From an uncultured Lachnospiraceae bacterium (GTDB taxonomy: Bacteria > Bacillota > Clostridia > Lachnospirales > Lachnospiraceae), in the NCBI GenBank assembly GCA_910587095.1, contig CAJUMJ010000061.1:1-40257 (forward strand): DNA of 40,257 nucleotides, given 5' to 3'. Positions 15,904 through 25,200 of this stretch are shown piece after piece. Position numbers and translations under genes: made by a program. The notes beneath the pieces were generated by a model. The model had not been told where the DNA came from, ran no database searches, and was given only the letters and a program-made list of their open reading frames with translations. The stretch's first letter is position 1. Every line of letters starts with the position of its first letter.

Positions 15904-16752
15904 ATGTTTCGTACAAGATTACTGAGTGGTATCCTGTTGGTGGCGATTGCGCTTTTCGTGTTTCTTACGGGAGGCGCGCTTTTGGCGGTGGTGATTTTTG
16001 GAGTTTCCGTGATCGCTTATCAGGAGTTGACTGCGGCCTGTAAGGTACGCGGGGAAGGAGAGTTGCCGGGCGCGCCTGTCAGGGTGGGGCTGGTGATGAC
16101 GCTTGTGTACTATGGGCTGATCGGTCTTGCGCTGGGAAGGGATATCAGTATGGTTTTTCCGGCGATGATAGTGGCGATCGTGGCGGCTTTTCTCGTCTTT
16201 TTGTTCGTCTATGTGTTTACCTTCCCGAAATACCATGCGAATCAGATCATGTCTGCCATGTTTTCCTTTCTCTACGGGCCGGTGATGCTCTCCTTTCTCT
16301 ATCTGCTCAGGGAAGGATTTGACGACGGCATTTATCTTGTCTGGTTCGTGTTTCTGGCTTCCTGGGGGAGCGATACATGCGCCTATTGTGTGGGCGTGCT
16401 GATCGGGAAGCACAAAATGACGCCGAAGCTAAGTCCGAAAAAATCCATAGAGGGCGCGGTGGGCGGCATTCTTGGCGCCGCGCTTTTGTTCGCCCTGTAC
16501 ACGCATTTTGTGATTAACCGGTATACCATGATGACTTTGTCGTTGCCGCTTGCGATGAGCCTTGGCGCGGCCGGCGCGCTTGTCTCCATGGTGGGGGATC
16601 TGGCGGCTTCCGCGGTGAAAAGGGATCATGAGATTAAGGACTACGGGAAACTGATACCGGGACATGGCGGAATCATGGATCGCTTTGACAGCGTGATTGT
16701 GGCGGGGCCGATTGTGTTTTTGGGGATTGCGCTGTCTGTGGGCATCATGTGA
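15904..16752 (+). CDS. cdsA: Phosphatidate cytidylyltransferase (CDP-diacylglycerol synthase)
   Basis: A 282-residue integral membrane enzyme making CDP-diacylglycerol from CTP and phosphatidic acid, the entry step to phospholipid head groups. About seven to eight hydrophobic segments are visible. The C-terminal signature SAVKRDHEIKDYGKLIPGHG followed by GIMDRFD (about 236-262) is complete. It lies between uppS and dxr, the common Firmicutes order. Its start ATG follows GGGGGCG, a less typical ribosome binding site. Confidence 0.95.
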   Translation: MFRTRLLSGILLVAIALFVFLTGGALLAVVIFGVSVIAYQELTAACKVRGEGELPGAPVRVGLVMTLVYYGLIGLALGRDISMVFPAMIVAIVAAFLVFLFVYVFTFPKYHANQIMSAMFSFLYGPVMLSFLYLLREGFDDGIYLVWFVFLASWGSDTCAYCVGVLIGKHKMTPKLSPKKSIEGAVGGILGAALLFALYTHFVINRYTMMTLSLPLAMSLGAAGALVSMVGDLAASAVKRDHEIKDYGKLIPGHGGIMDRFDSVIVAGPIVFLGIALSVGIM

Positions 16753-16832
16753 AAACAGGTTGCCATCCCGTGAGGAAACGTAAGACAAGAGGGCGTCGCT
16801 TGAGTAGAAACGCTTCGGAAATGGAGTGAAAA

Positions 16833-17981
16833 ATGAAAAAAATCGGAATTTTGGGTTCAACAGGTTCCATCGGCACGCAGACACTTGACATTGTCAGAAA
16901 AGAAAAGGATTTGGAGGTTGTGTCCCTGGCGGCGGGTTCCAATGTGTCGCTCCTGGAGGCGCAGATCAGGGAGTTTCAGCCGAAACTGGCCGCTTTGTGG
17001 GATGAGAAGGCGGCGGCTGACCTGCGTGAGCGTGTAAAAGATATACCTGTCCGTATTGTGAGCGGTATGGACGGCCTTTTGGAGGCGTCCACCGCGGAAG
17101 GCATGGAAGTGCTGGTTACCGGCATTGTGGGAATGATCGGTATCAGGCCCACCATCGCGGCTATCGAGGCAGGGAAGAATATAGCGCTTGCCAATAAGGA
17201 GACGCTAGTGACGGCGGGACACATCATAATGCCGCTCGCAAAGAGCAGGGGGATATCGATTTTGCCCGTGGACAGCGAGCACAGCGCGATTTTCCAGTCG
17301 ATGCACGGGGAAAACCGGGCGCGGGTGGAGAAGATTCTGCTCACGGCGTCGGGAGGTCCCTTCCGGGGGAAGAATAGAGAAGAACTTGCGAATATGACGG
17401 TTGAGGACGCGCTAAAACATCCCAACTGGTCTATGGGAAAAAAGGTGACGATAGATTCGGCCTCTCTTTGCAACAAAGGGCTTGAGGTGATGGAGGCGAA
17501 ATGGCTTTTTGATGTGGCTCTTTCGCAGATTGAGGTAGTGGTGCATCCCCAGAGCATTCTGCATTCGGCGGTGCAGTACGCGGATGGCGGTATTATGGGC
17601 CAGATGGGCGTACCGGACATGAAGCTGCCTATCCAGTACGCGCTGTTTTATCCGGACAGAAGGCCGATGGAGATAGGGAGAGTAGATTTATGTAAACTTG
17701 GAAGCCTGACTTTTGAAAAGCCGGATACGGACACGTTCCGGGGGCTTGCGTTGGCGTACAGGGCGGCCGAGAGAGGTGGGTCTTTGCCTGCCGTATTCAA
17801 TGCGGCCAACGAGAAGGCGGTAGCGCTGTTTTTGGATAAGAAAATCCGGTTTTTGCAGATACCGGAGCTGATAGAGGCGGCTATGGATGCCCACCGGGTC
17901 AAAGAGAACCCGGCCTTGGAGGAGATACTGGCGGCGGAAACAGAGACTTACGAATATATCAGACAGAAATTTGGAGAGTAG
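16833..17981 (+). CDS. dxr: 1-deoxy-D-xylulose 5-phosphate reductoisomerase
   Basis: A 382-residue NADPH enzyme that converts DXP to MEP, the first committed step of non-mevalonate isoprenoid synthesis. Visible are the NADPH motif GILGSTGSIGTQTLD (about 4-18), ALANKETLVTAG, the metal/substrate motif PVDSEHSAIFQ, and the catalytic-loop region HPNWSMGKKVTIDSAS. Together with ispG 3 kb away it shows the MEP pathway is used, feeding uppS. The rseP gene begins 4 nt after its stop. Confidence 0.96.
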   Translation: MKKIGILGSTGSIGTQTLDIVRKEKDLEVVSLAAGSNVSLLEAQIREFQPKLAALWDEKAAADLRERVKDIPVRIVSGMDGLLEASTAEGMEVLVTGIVGMIGIRPTIAAIEAGKNIALANKETLVTAGHIIMPLAKSRGISILPVDSEHSAIFQSMHGENRARVEKILLTASGGPFRGKNREELANMTVEDALKHPNWSMGKKVTIDSASLCNKGLEVMEAKWLFDVALSQIEVVVHPQSILHSAVQYADGGIMGQMGVPDMKLPIQYALFYPDRRPMEIGRVDLCKLGSLTFEKPDTDTFRGLALAYRAAERGGSLPAVFNAANEKAVALFLDKKIRFLQIPELIEAAMDAHRVKENPALEEILAAETETYEYIRQKFGE

Positions 17982-17985
17982 CGAT

Positions 17986-19053
17986 TTGATCAGAACGATT
18001 ATTCTATTTATTATCATATTTGGACTGGTAGTGATTTCTCATGAGCTGGGACACTTCCTGATCGGCAGAAAGAACGGCATTCGTGTGGTGGAGTTTTCTG
18101 TCGGCATGGGACCGACCTTGTTTTCTTTTACAAAAAACGGCACAAAATATTCCCTGAAACTTCTTCCGCTAGGCGGTGCCTGTATGTTCGACGGGGAGGA
18201 CGGCGTGGAACAGGAGGGCAGGTCAGCGGATGCATCGGAGGGAATCGCATTCACGGACGCGGGTGTATGGGCACGTATTGCTACCGTCTTTGCCGGCCCT
18301 TTCTTCAACTTTATCCTGGCTTTTGTGGTAGCGGTGATTCTGACCGCGTTCTCGGGGGCTGATCTGCCGGTGGTGGGAAATCTCACGGAGGGCTCCGCGG
18401 CGGGCGCGGCAGGACTTCAGACAGGAGATGTGATCACGAAGATCGGCCGGGAACCGATTCATTTTTACAGGGAAGTCATGTTGATCTCCTCACTGAATCA
18501 GGGAGAGGACATGGAGATCACTTACGAGAGAGGCGGCGAGCGGAGGGTGACCACGCTTTCGCCCAGGTACAGTGAAGATGACAAGCGTTATTATATGGGG
18601 ATTACCAGCGGCGGCGAATACCTGAAATGCAATCCCCTCCAGGTATTCCAGTACGGTTTTTACGAGGTGGAATACTGGGTCAAGATCACTTACAAAAGTC
18701 TGCGGATGCTTGTGATGGGGCAGGTGTCGAAGGATGACGTGTCAGGGCCCGTGGGAATCGCGCAGCTAGTCGGCGAGAGCTATGACCAGGCGGAGAAAAA
18801 CTACGGTACATCCTATGCCATTTTGGCGATGCTGGAGATTGTGGTGCTCCTCTCCGTCAACCTGGGTATCATGAATCTTTTACCGATTCCCGCGCTGGAC
18901 GGCGGGCGTCTGGTGTTTATGCTGGTGGAGGTGGTCAGAGGGAAGCCCGTGCCGCCGGAGAAGGAGGGAATGGTGCATTTTGCCGGCTTGGTGGTACTCA
19001 TGGTACTGATGGTCTTTATTATGTACAACGATATAATGAGACTGATGCGCTGA
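17986..19053 (+). CDS. rseP: Site-2 (RIP) zinc metalloprotease, M50 family
   Basis: A 355-residue intramembrane protease. The zinc motif HELGH lies in the first TM (about 19-23), the second metal ligand motif NLLPIPALDGGRL is near the C-terminus, and a PDZ domain lies in the middle (TEGSAAGAAGLQTGDVITKI). The best start is TTG 17986, with GGAG 9-12 nt upstream, 4 nt after the dxr stop. The open frame extends back to 17887 inside dxr but gives an implausible Arg-rich N-terminus. In Firmicutes such proteases cut anti-sigma factors or signal-peptide remnants. The substrate here is unknown. Confidence 0.92.
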   Translation: MIRTIILFIIIFGLVVISHELGHFLIGRKNGIRVVEFSVGMGPTLFSFTKNGTKYSLKLLPLGGACMFDGEDGVEQEGRSADASEGIAFTDAGVWARIATVFAGPFFNFILAFVVAVILTAFSGADLPVVGNLTEGSAAGAAGLQTGDVITKIGREPIHFYREVMLISSLNQGEDMEITYERGGERRVTTLSPRYSEDDKRYYMGITSGGEYLKCNPLQVFQYGFYEVEYWVKITYKSLRMLVMGQVSKDDVSGPVGIAQLVGESYDQAEKNYGTSYAILAMLEIVVLLSVNLGIMNLLPIPALDGGRLVFMLVEVVRGKPVPPEKEGMVHFAGLVVLMVLMVFIMYNDIMRLMR

Positions 19054-19189
19054 CGAAAAAGGTTTGGTTTTCACGGCGACAGGCAGTCTGAGGGTGTTGG
19101 GGTGTCAAAAGTATTCGCGGCTAGTTGCGCGGTATACTTATTGGCGCCCCGGTTTTTTAGACCCGATGACAGGGAAGCGGGAATGACGC

Positions 19190-19218
19190 TTGTAATTTCC
19201 GCATAAGTATAGTATGAT
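19190..19218 (+). promoter_or_regulatory. Promoter of the phosphatase-kinase pair
   Basis: TTGTAA (19190-19195) and TATGAT (19213-19218) are spaced 17 bp. It lies in the 264-bp gap after rseP, about 100 bp before the phosphatase start. I see no other feature in that gap apart from weak local repeats. Confidence 0.55.
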
Positions 19219-19317
19219 AACCATATCGGATCCCTTTCAGGGATACAAATGCAAGTATAGCGGGGTTCCCGCAGTTTTTCCAGATGTTACAAACAAAAGT
19301 TGCAGGAGGCGGCCTTT

Positions 19318-20082
19318 GTGGCGCGGATAAGAACATGTGTGATTGAGAGGGGGCATTACCGGAGAATGCAATATTTGTCAAGTGTATATTGGTGTCGTGG
19401 CTCTGAGGCCGAAAAGAACCAGGATTCCGTGGCGCTGCACCAGGTTTTGACGCGTCGGGGGCGTGTGCTTATGGCGGCGGTGTGCGACGGGATGGGCGGT
19501 ATTATTTCGGGGGAGGTGGCAAGCGGCTATGCGGCGGAACAGCTACAGGAATGGTATTATTCGGAGCTGCTTTTGATGATACGCAAAAGAAAACGGTTTT
19601 GGGTGATCCGCAGATCGCTTGACCGCCTGGTATTTCATATGCAGCGGCAATTGCAGCGGTATGCCGTGCAGAAAGAAATATCTCTCGGGACAACCATGAC
19701 GGTTCTCGTGGTATGGGAAAAAACTTTTCTTTTATGGCATCTCGGGGACAGCAGGGCTTACCGCCTGAACGGACGAGGTATGCAGCAGCTCACCACAGAC
19801 CATGCGCTGGGGGAGGGAAAGCTGACGAAATGCCTGGGCAGTTTCGGGCATTTCATACCAGAGCACAAAATGGGCGTGCTGGAGCCGGGGGAAGGAATCC
19901 TTCTGTGTTCGGACGGTTTCAGGAGACGCGTTTCCAAACAGGAGATGGCAGCTTCGCTGTATCCCCGGGAGCTCGCACAGGAGGAGCAGATCGGTAGGCG
20001 GCTTAAGGAGATCGGCCGGGTGTGTATGCAGAGAGGGGAGAAGGATAATCTTTCCGCCATATATGTGAGGACAATGAAATAG
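19318..20082 (+). CDS. PP2C-type Ser/Thr protein phosphatase
   Basis: A 254-residue metal-dependent phosphatase. PP2C motifs: NQDS (about 36-39), CDGMGGIISGEVA (about 58-70), LGDSRAYRL, LCSDGF, and the final metal-binding KDN. GTG 19318 is the preferred start because AGGAGG (19304-19309) lies 8 nt before it. ATG 19366 is an alternative closer to the domain edge. It is followed 49 bp later by a Ser/Thr kinase, so it is likely the reversing partner, as in PrpC-PrkC pairs of Firmicutes. Confidence 0.9.
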   Translation: MARIRTCVIERGHYRRMQYLSSVYWCRGSEAEKNQDSVALHQVLTRRGRVLMAAVCDGMGGIISGEVASGYAAEQLQEWYYSELLLMIRKRKRFWVIRRSLDRLVFHMQRQLQRYAVQKEISLGTTMTVLVVWEKTFLLWHLGDSRAYRLNGRGMQQLTTDHALGEGKLTKCLGSFGHFIPEHKMGVLEPGEGILLCSDGFRRRVSKQEMAASLYPRELAQEEQIGRRLKEIGRVCMQRGEKDNLSAIYVRTMK

Positions 20083-20131
20083 TTTACATAATATTATAGG
20101 AGCTTTATACAATTTGCAATCGGGAGGACGG

Positions 20132-21004
20132 ATGGAAGAGGATAGAAAAATCGGAAAATACAGAATCTTGGGAACGCTCGGACAGGGGGGAGAGGGATGT
20201 GTGTATCTGGCCGAGGATGAGGGGCTTCGCAGGAGGGCTGCGGTGAAACGACTGTGGGAAAAGGAAAGCCGCAGCAGCGAAGAGATCACCAGGGAGGCGG
20301 CGCTTTTGCGGGACTTGAGCCACCCGATGCTCCCGGTGGTCTATGAGCTGCTGTATGAGGACGGTTGGTATTTGGTCATGGAATATGTGGAAGGTATAAG
20401 TTTACATAAGTATATAGAGACACAGGGAAGGGTACAGGAAGAACAGGCCCGTCTGTGGGGAACGGAGCTGTTGGAAGTGCTCGGTTATCTTCACATGAGG
20501 AATACACCCGTTATTTACAGAGACTTGAAGCCGGAAAATATCATCTTGTGCCGGGACGGGAATCTTAAGCTGGTGGACTTCGGGGCGGCGGTTCTTCGAA
20601 GTTTCGGGGAGAGGCAGGACGGCGGCATGGCGTACACGGCGGGATATGCCGCCCCGGAACAGAGGGGGAGGGTTCCCCATGCAGATGAGCGAAGCGACAT
20701 TTACGCGTTCGGAAAGCTGCTCTACTATTTGGTCACAGGCGCGAATCCCGGGACGGCACCTTATACGGCGCTCCCGGTTTCACTTTACAATCCGCTTTTG
20801 TCCGTGGGATTAGAGACAGTGATCCGACGCTGTACAGAGGAGGAGCCGGAGGCGCGCTACCAGGTGGTGGGTGAGGTGATGGCGGATTTAAAAAGGCGCG
20901 ATTTTGGGAAAAGAGGAGGCATGAAAGGGGGATTTGTGAGACATGTGGAAAAGCAGGTGTACCTGACAGGAAAGGAGGGGCGGGGGCTTTTGCCGGGGGG
21001 CTGA
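20132..21004 (+). CDS. Hanks-type Ser/Thr protein kinase, soluble short form
   Basis: A 290-residue kinase domain: glycine loop LGQGGEGCVYLA (about 16-27), VAIK-equivalent AVKRL, catalytic loop YRDLKPENIIL, DFG in VDFGAA, and APEQ with DERSDIYAFG. There is no transmembrane helix and there are no PASTA repeats, unlike PrkC/PknB, so it would act in the cytoplasm without an extracellular muropeptide sensor. The C-terminal tail after about 265 is basic and short. GGGAGG lies 4 nt before the ATG. It follows the PP2C gene. Composite repeat copy 3 begins 39 bp after its stop. Confidence 0.9.
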   Translation: MEEDRKIGKYRILGTLGQGGEGCVYLAEDEGLRRRAAVKRLWEKESRSSEEITREAALLRDLSHPMLPVVYELLYEDGWYLVMEYVEGISLHKYIETQGRVQEEQARLWGTELLEVLGYLHMRNTPVIYRDLKPENIILCRDGNLKLVDFGAAVLRSFGERQDGGMAYTAGYAAPEQRGRVPHADERSDIYAFGKLLYYLVTGANPGTAPYTALPVSLYNPLLSVGLETVIRRCTEEEPEARYQVVGEVMADLKRRDFGKRGGMKGGFVRHVEKQVYLTGKEGRGLLPGG

Positions 21005-21042
21005 TTTGCGCATTGTGTAACCGTGTTTTTTCCTATATAATA

Positions 21043-21174
21043 GAGTGAAAAGAACTTCTAGCCACTCACAGCAGAGGCTATTTCGCAAAGTCAGCATAGC
21101 TGACTTGGAAGTTCTAGGAGTTGCGTTGCAACTCCGTTTCACTCAGGAGAATGCCCCAAATACGGGCATTCTCC
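21043..21174 (+). repeat. Composite palindromic repeat, copy 3 (diverged, with paired changes)
   Basis: Helix 1 here is GAGTGAAA (21043-21050) with TTTCACTC (21137-21144), and the second tier is AGAACTTC (21051-21058) with GAAGTTCT (21108-21115). Both arms differ from copy 1 yet still pair perfectly. It carries the loop palindrome AAGTCAGC-ATA-GCTGACTT (21088-21106) and a different junction palindrome, GGAGTTGC-GTT-GCAACTCC (21117-21135). Helix 2 is one pair longer (GGAGAATGCCC/GGGCATTCTCC). Helix 3 is absent. It ends 42 bp before ispG. Confidence 0.85.
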
Positions 21175-21216
21175 GTGTGGGCTGTAAACATATAAATATA
21201 GAAACGGGGTGGCAGT

Positions 21217-22278
21217 TTGAACAATCATAGAAAGCGGACGAGAGTGATTGCGATCGGGGACAGGAAAATCGGAGGGGGAAACCCGATCCTGATCCAGTCC
21301 ATGACCAATACGGCGACGGAGGACGTGGAAGCGACAGTGGATCAGATTCTGCGTTTGGAGCGGGCCGGCTGTGAGATTATCAGGTGCACGGTTCCCACGA
21401 TGGAGGCGGCGCAGGCGCTTTCGCAAATCAAAAAGCGGATACACATCCCGCTGGTGGGCGACATCCATTTCGATTACAGGATGGCGGTTTTGGCGATTGA
21501 AAACGGGGCGGACAAGATACGCATCAATCCGGGCAACATCGGCGGCCGGGAGAAGGTGAGAGAGGTCGTTGCGGCGGCGAAGGAGAGGGGAATTCCCATC
21601 CGTGTCGGTGTAAACAGCGGTTCTCTGGAGCGGGAGCTGGTGGAAAAATATTGCGGCGTGACTGCGGAGGGCATCGTGGAGAGCGCGCTTGACAAAGTGG
21701 GGATCATTGAGGATTGTGGATATGACAACCTTGTCATAAGTGTCAAGTCGTCCGACGTGATGATGTGTGTGAAGGCGCATGAACTTTTGGCCAGGAAAAC
21801 GGATTATCCGCTGCATGTGGGTATCACGGAGTCGGGAACGGTGACAAGCGGAAACATCAAGTCGGCGTTGGGGCTTGGTATTATTTTAAACCAGGGAATC
21901 GGCGATACGATCCGTGTGTCCCTGACTGGGGATCCCGTGGAGGAGATATATTCCGCGAAACTGATTTTGAGGACGCTCGGCCTCAGAAAGGGCGGCATCG
22001 AGGTGGTGTCATGCCCTACCTGCGGCAGGACGAAGATCGATCTGATCGGTCTGGCAAGGCAGGTTGAGGAGATGGTGCGGGATATTCCGCTTGACATCAA
22101 GGTTGCCGTTATGGGCTGCGCGGTGAACGGCCCCGGGGAGGCGAAGGAGGCCGATATCGGCATTGCGGGAGGCATCGGGGAAGGACTTTTGATAAAACGC
22201 GGGGAGATTGTGAGGAAGGTGCCGGAGGCAGAGCTTCTGGACACGCTTAAGGAGGAGCTTTTACACTGGAATGAGTAA
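21217..22278 (+). CDS. ispG: 4-hydroxy-3-methylbut-2-enyl diphosphate synthase
   Basis: A 353-residue [4Fe-4S] enzyme of the MEP pathway that makes HMBPP. The TIM-barrel motif GGGNPILIQSMTNT is at the N-terminus. Cluster cysteines are in VSCPTCGRT (about 264-272) and in VMGCAVNGPGEAKEAD (about 298-313). The start is TTG 21217 with GGGGTGG upstream, and no ATG suits the conserved N-terminus. It overlaps polC by 8 bp, so the two are translated in a coupled way. Upstream is composite repeat copy 3. Confidence 0.95.
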   Translation: MNNHRKRTRVIAIGDRKIGGGNPILIQSMTNTATEDVEATVDQILRLERAGCEIIRCTVPTMEAAQALSQIKKRIHIPLVGDIHFDYRMAVLAIENGADKIRINPGNIGGREKVREVVAAAKERGIPIRVGVNSGSLERELVEKYCGVTAEGIVESALDKVGIIEDCGYDNLVISVKSSDVMMCVKAHELLARKTDYPLHVGITESGTVTSGNIKSALGLGIILNQGIGDTIRVSLTGDPVEEIYSAKLILRTLGLRKGGIEVVSCPTCGRTKIDLIGLARQVEEMVRDIPLDIKVAVMGCAVNGPGEAKEADIGIAGGIGEGLLIKRGEIVRKVPEAELLDTLKEELLHWNE

Positions 22279-25200
22279 ATCATTTTTTGAGGTTTTCCCC
22301 ACGTTAAAACTGGACACGGGATTAAAGAGCCTGTTTGAGGACGTTTGCGTAGAGCGGGTGACGAGCACGAAGCGCAAGGATTTTTTGCGTGTGTATATCG
22401 CCTCCGACCATCTGATTCACAAGGAGGATGTGTTTCGGGTGGAGAGGGAGATCGGGAAGCAGTTTTTTCCGCATATGCCCGTCGTCATAAAATTTTATGA
22501 GCGTTTTACGCTCTCCTCGCAGTATGACCAGGAGAAGCTGATGGACGTTTACAGGGATAGCATTCTTTTGGAGCTGCGAGAGTCCTCCCCCGTGGAGTAC
22601 AGCCTGTTTAAGCGGGCCGATATGGTTTTTGAGGGGAGCAGGATGCTTTTGACCGTGGAGGATACGGTGTTTGGCAGGGAAAAGGCCGGCGAGCTTTCCC
22701 GTATTCTGGAAAAAATATATAACGAGCGCTGTGGTATTGAACTCCAGGTGGATATCGCCTACAAGGAGAAGAAAGCGGGAAAGAACCGGGAGGAGGACGA
22801 ACACAGGATTGCCTTGCAGGTGGCGGAGATCTCGGCCAGGGCGGGCTTTTCCGTGCAGATGAAGGGAGCCGCGCTTTCCCAGGTAAAGGCGGAGCGCATG
22901 ACTGACGGGGAGCCGACAAAAGACGCGGAAGAGTACAAGGATGCGGGGCAGCCGGCACTGCGCGAAGAAAAGAGCGCGTCCCAGTCTCCTGCCCGGCTTT
23001 CGCAGTCCGGCAGTCAGGGCTTTTCTTCCGCGCCGGGAAAATCCGCGGGCTTCAAAGGCAGGGAGAAGGGCGATTACAGACGTCCTCTGAAGCGTTCCGA
23101 CAACCCCGACGTGATCTACGGCAGAGACTTCGAGGAGGAAGCCATGCCCATTGAGGACATCATCGGCGAGATAGGGGAAGTAGTTATCAGGGGACAGGTG
23201 ATCAAGTCGGATCAGCGGCCGATTAAGAACGAGAGGACGATTCTGATTTTCGATGTCACCGATTACACGGATACCATGACGGTGAAATTTTTTGCGCGCA
23301 ACGACCAGGTCAAAGAAATAACAGATGTTATAAAAAACGGAGCGTTCATCAAAATCAAGGGTATGACCATGATGGACCGGTTTGACAATGAGTTGACCAT
23401 CGGTTCCATAGCGGGGATCAAAAAAATATCCGATTTTACGACTTCCAGGGAGGACCGGAGTATCCGAAAGAGGGTGGAGCTTCATTGCCACACGAAGATG
23501 AGCGATATGGACGGCGTCTCCGAGGCCAAAGATATCGTGAAACGTGCCTACAAGTGGGGACACCCTGCTATAGCCATCACCGACCATGGGGTTGCGCAGT
23601 CTTTTCCTGACGCGAACCATGTGTGGGAGGATCTGTGGAAGGCGGAGAAGAACCGCTGCAAGGAGGCTGGGGAGGACGAACCTGACAAACAGGATTTCTT
23701 CAAGGTGATTTACGGGGTGGAAGCTTATCTTGTGGACGATCTGACGGAAATTGCCACGAATGAAAAAGGGCAGGATTTCGATGCGGACTTTGTGGTGTTT
23801 GACATAGAAACCACGGGTTTTTCACCGACGAAAAACCGCATTATCGAAATCGGTGCGGTGAAGATCAAGGCTGGGAAGATCGTGGATCACTTCTCCAGTT
23901 TTGTGGATCCGCTTGTGCCAATTCCCTTTGAGATTGAGAAGCTGACAGGCATAACGGATGATATGGTTATGGAGGCGGAGCAGATCGATGTGGTGCTGCC
24001 ACAGTTCTTGCGCTTCTGCGAAGGTTGTATTCTGGTGGCGCACAACGCCCGGTTTGACATGAGTTTTATTATGGAAAACTGTGACAGACAGGGAATTTCC
24101 CATGATTTTACCTATGTGGACACGGTGGGGATCGCCAGGATTTTTTTGAAGGGGCAGAAGAAGCATACGCTGGACGCGGTGGCAAAAGCGCTTGGCGTAT
24201 CTTTGGAGAACCATCACAGGGCGGTGGACGATGCGCAGGCCACGGCGGAAATATTCGTGAAGCTGATTGAAATGATGGCGCAGGATGGCGTCACCTCGCT
24301 TGCGCAGATCAATGAGAGAGGGAAGACGAGTCCTGACATCATCAAAAAGCTGCCTACCTACCATGCGATTATTCTGGCGAAGAATAACGTGGGGCGTATG
24401 AATCTTTACCGTCTGGTGTCGGAATCCCACCTGAATTATTTTTCCAGGAGGCCAAGGGTTCCGAAAAGTTTACTTATGCAGTACAGGGAAGGGCTGATTT
24501 TGGGGAGCGCCTGCGAGGCGGGAGAGCTTTACCGGGCGTTGCTTGAAAAGAGAGGCGACGCGGAGATTGCGAGGCTTGTGAACTTTTACGATTATCTGGA
24601 AATCCAGCCGCTCGAAAACAACCGCTTTATGATCGAATCGGAGAAAGTGCCGGATATCACTTCCATGGAAGATATCAAGGAGATCAACAGGCAGATCGTA
24701 CGGCTGGGAGAACAGTTCCACAAACCCGTTGTTGCCACCTGCGACGTACATTTCTTAAACCCCGAGGACGAGATTTACCGTCGCATTATCATGGCCGGGC
24801 AGGGATTCCCGGATGCGGATAACCAGGCGCCTCTGTATTTCCGCACGACGGAGGAGATGCTGGAGGAGTTCTCTTACCTTGGCACAGATAAGGCCGAGGA
24901 GGTGGTGATCACAAACACCAACATGATCGCGGATATGATCGAGGTCATGTCCCCCGTGCGTCCCGACAAGTGTCCGCCTGTCATCGCGGACAGCGACAAA
25001 CAGCTTACGGAGATCTGTTACAACAGAGCCCACGAGTTGTACGGGGAGACGTTGCCGAAGATTGTGGAGGACAGGCTGGAGAAGGAGCTGCACTCCATCA
25101 TCTCGAACGGCTTTGCGGTGATGTATATCATAGCCCAAAAGCTAGTGTGGAAGTCCGTGGAGGACGGCTATCTGGTGGGGTCGAGAGGCTCTGTGGGGAG

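Noticed and set aside
22271..22300. The ispG-polC overlap as a frameshift or fusion.
   Set aside because: The 8-bp overlap with ATGAGTAA is a standard coupled start-stop, and both proteins are complete.
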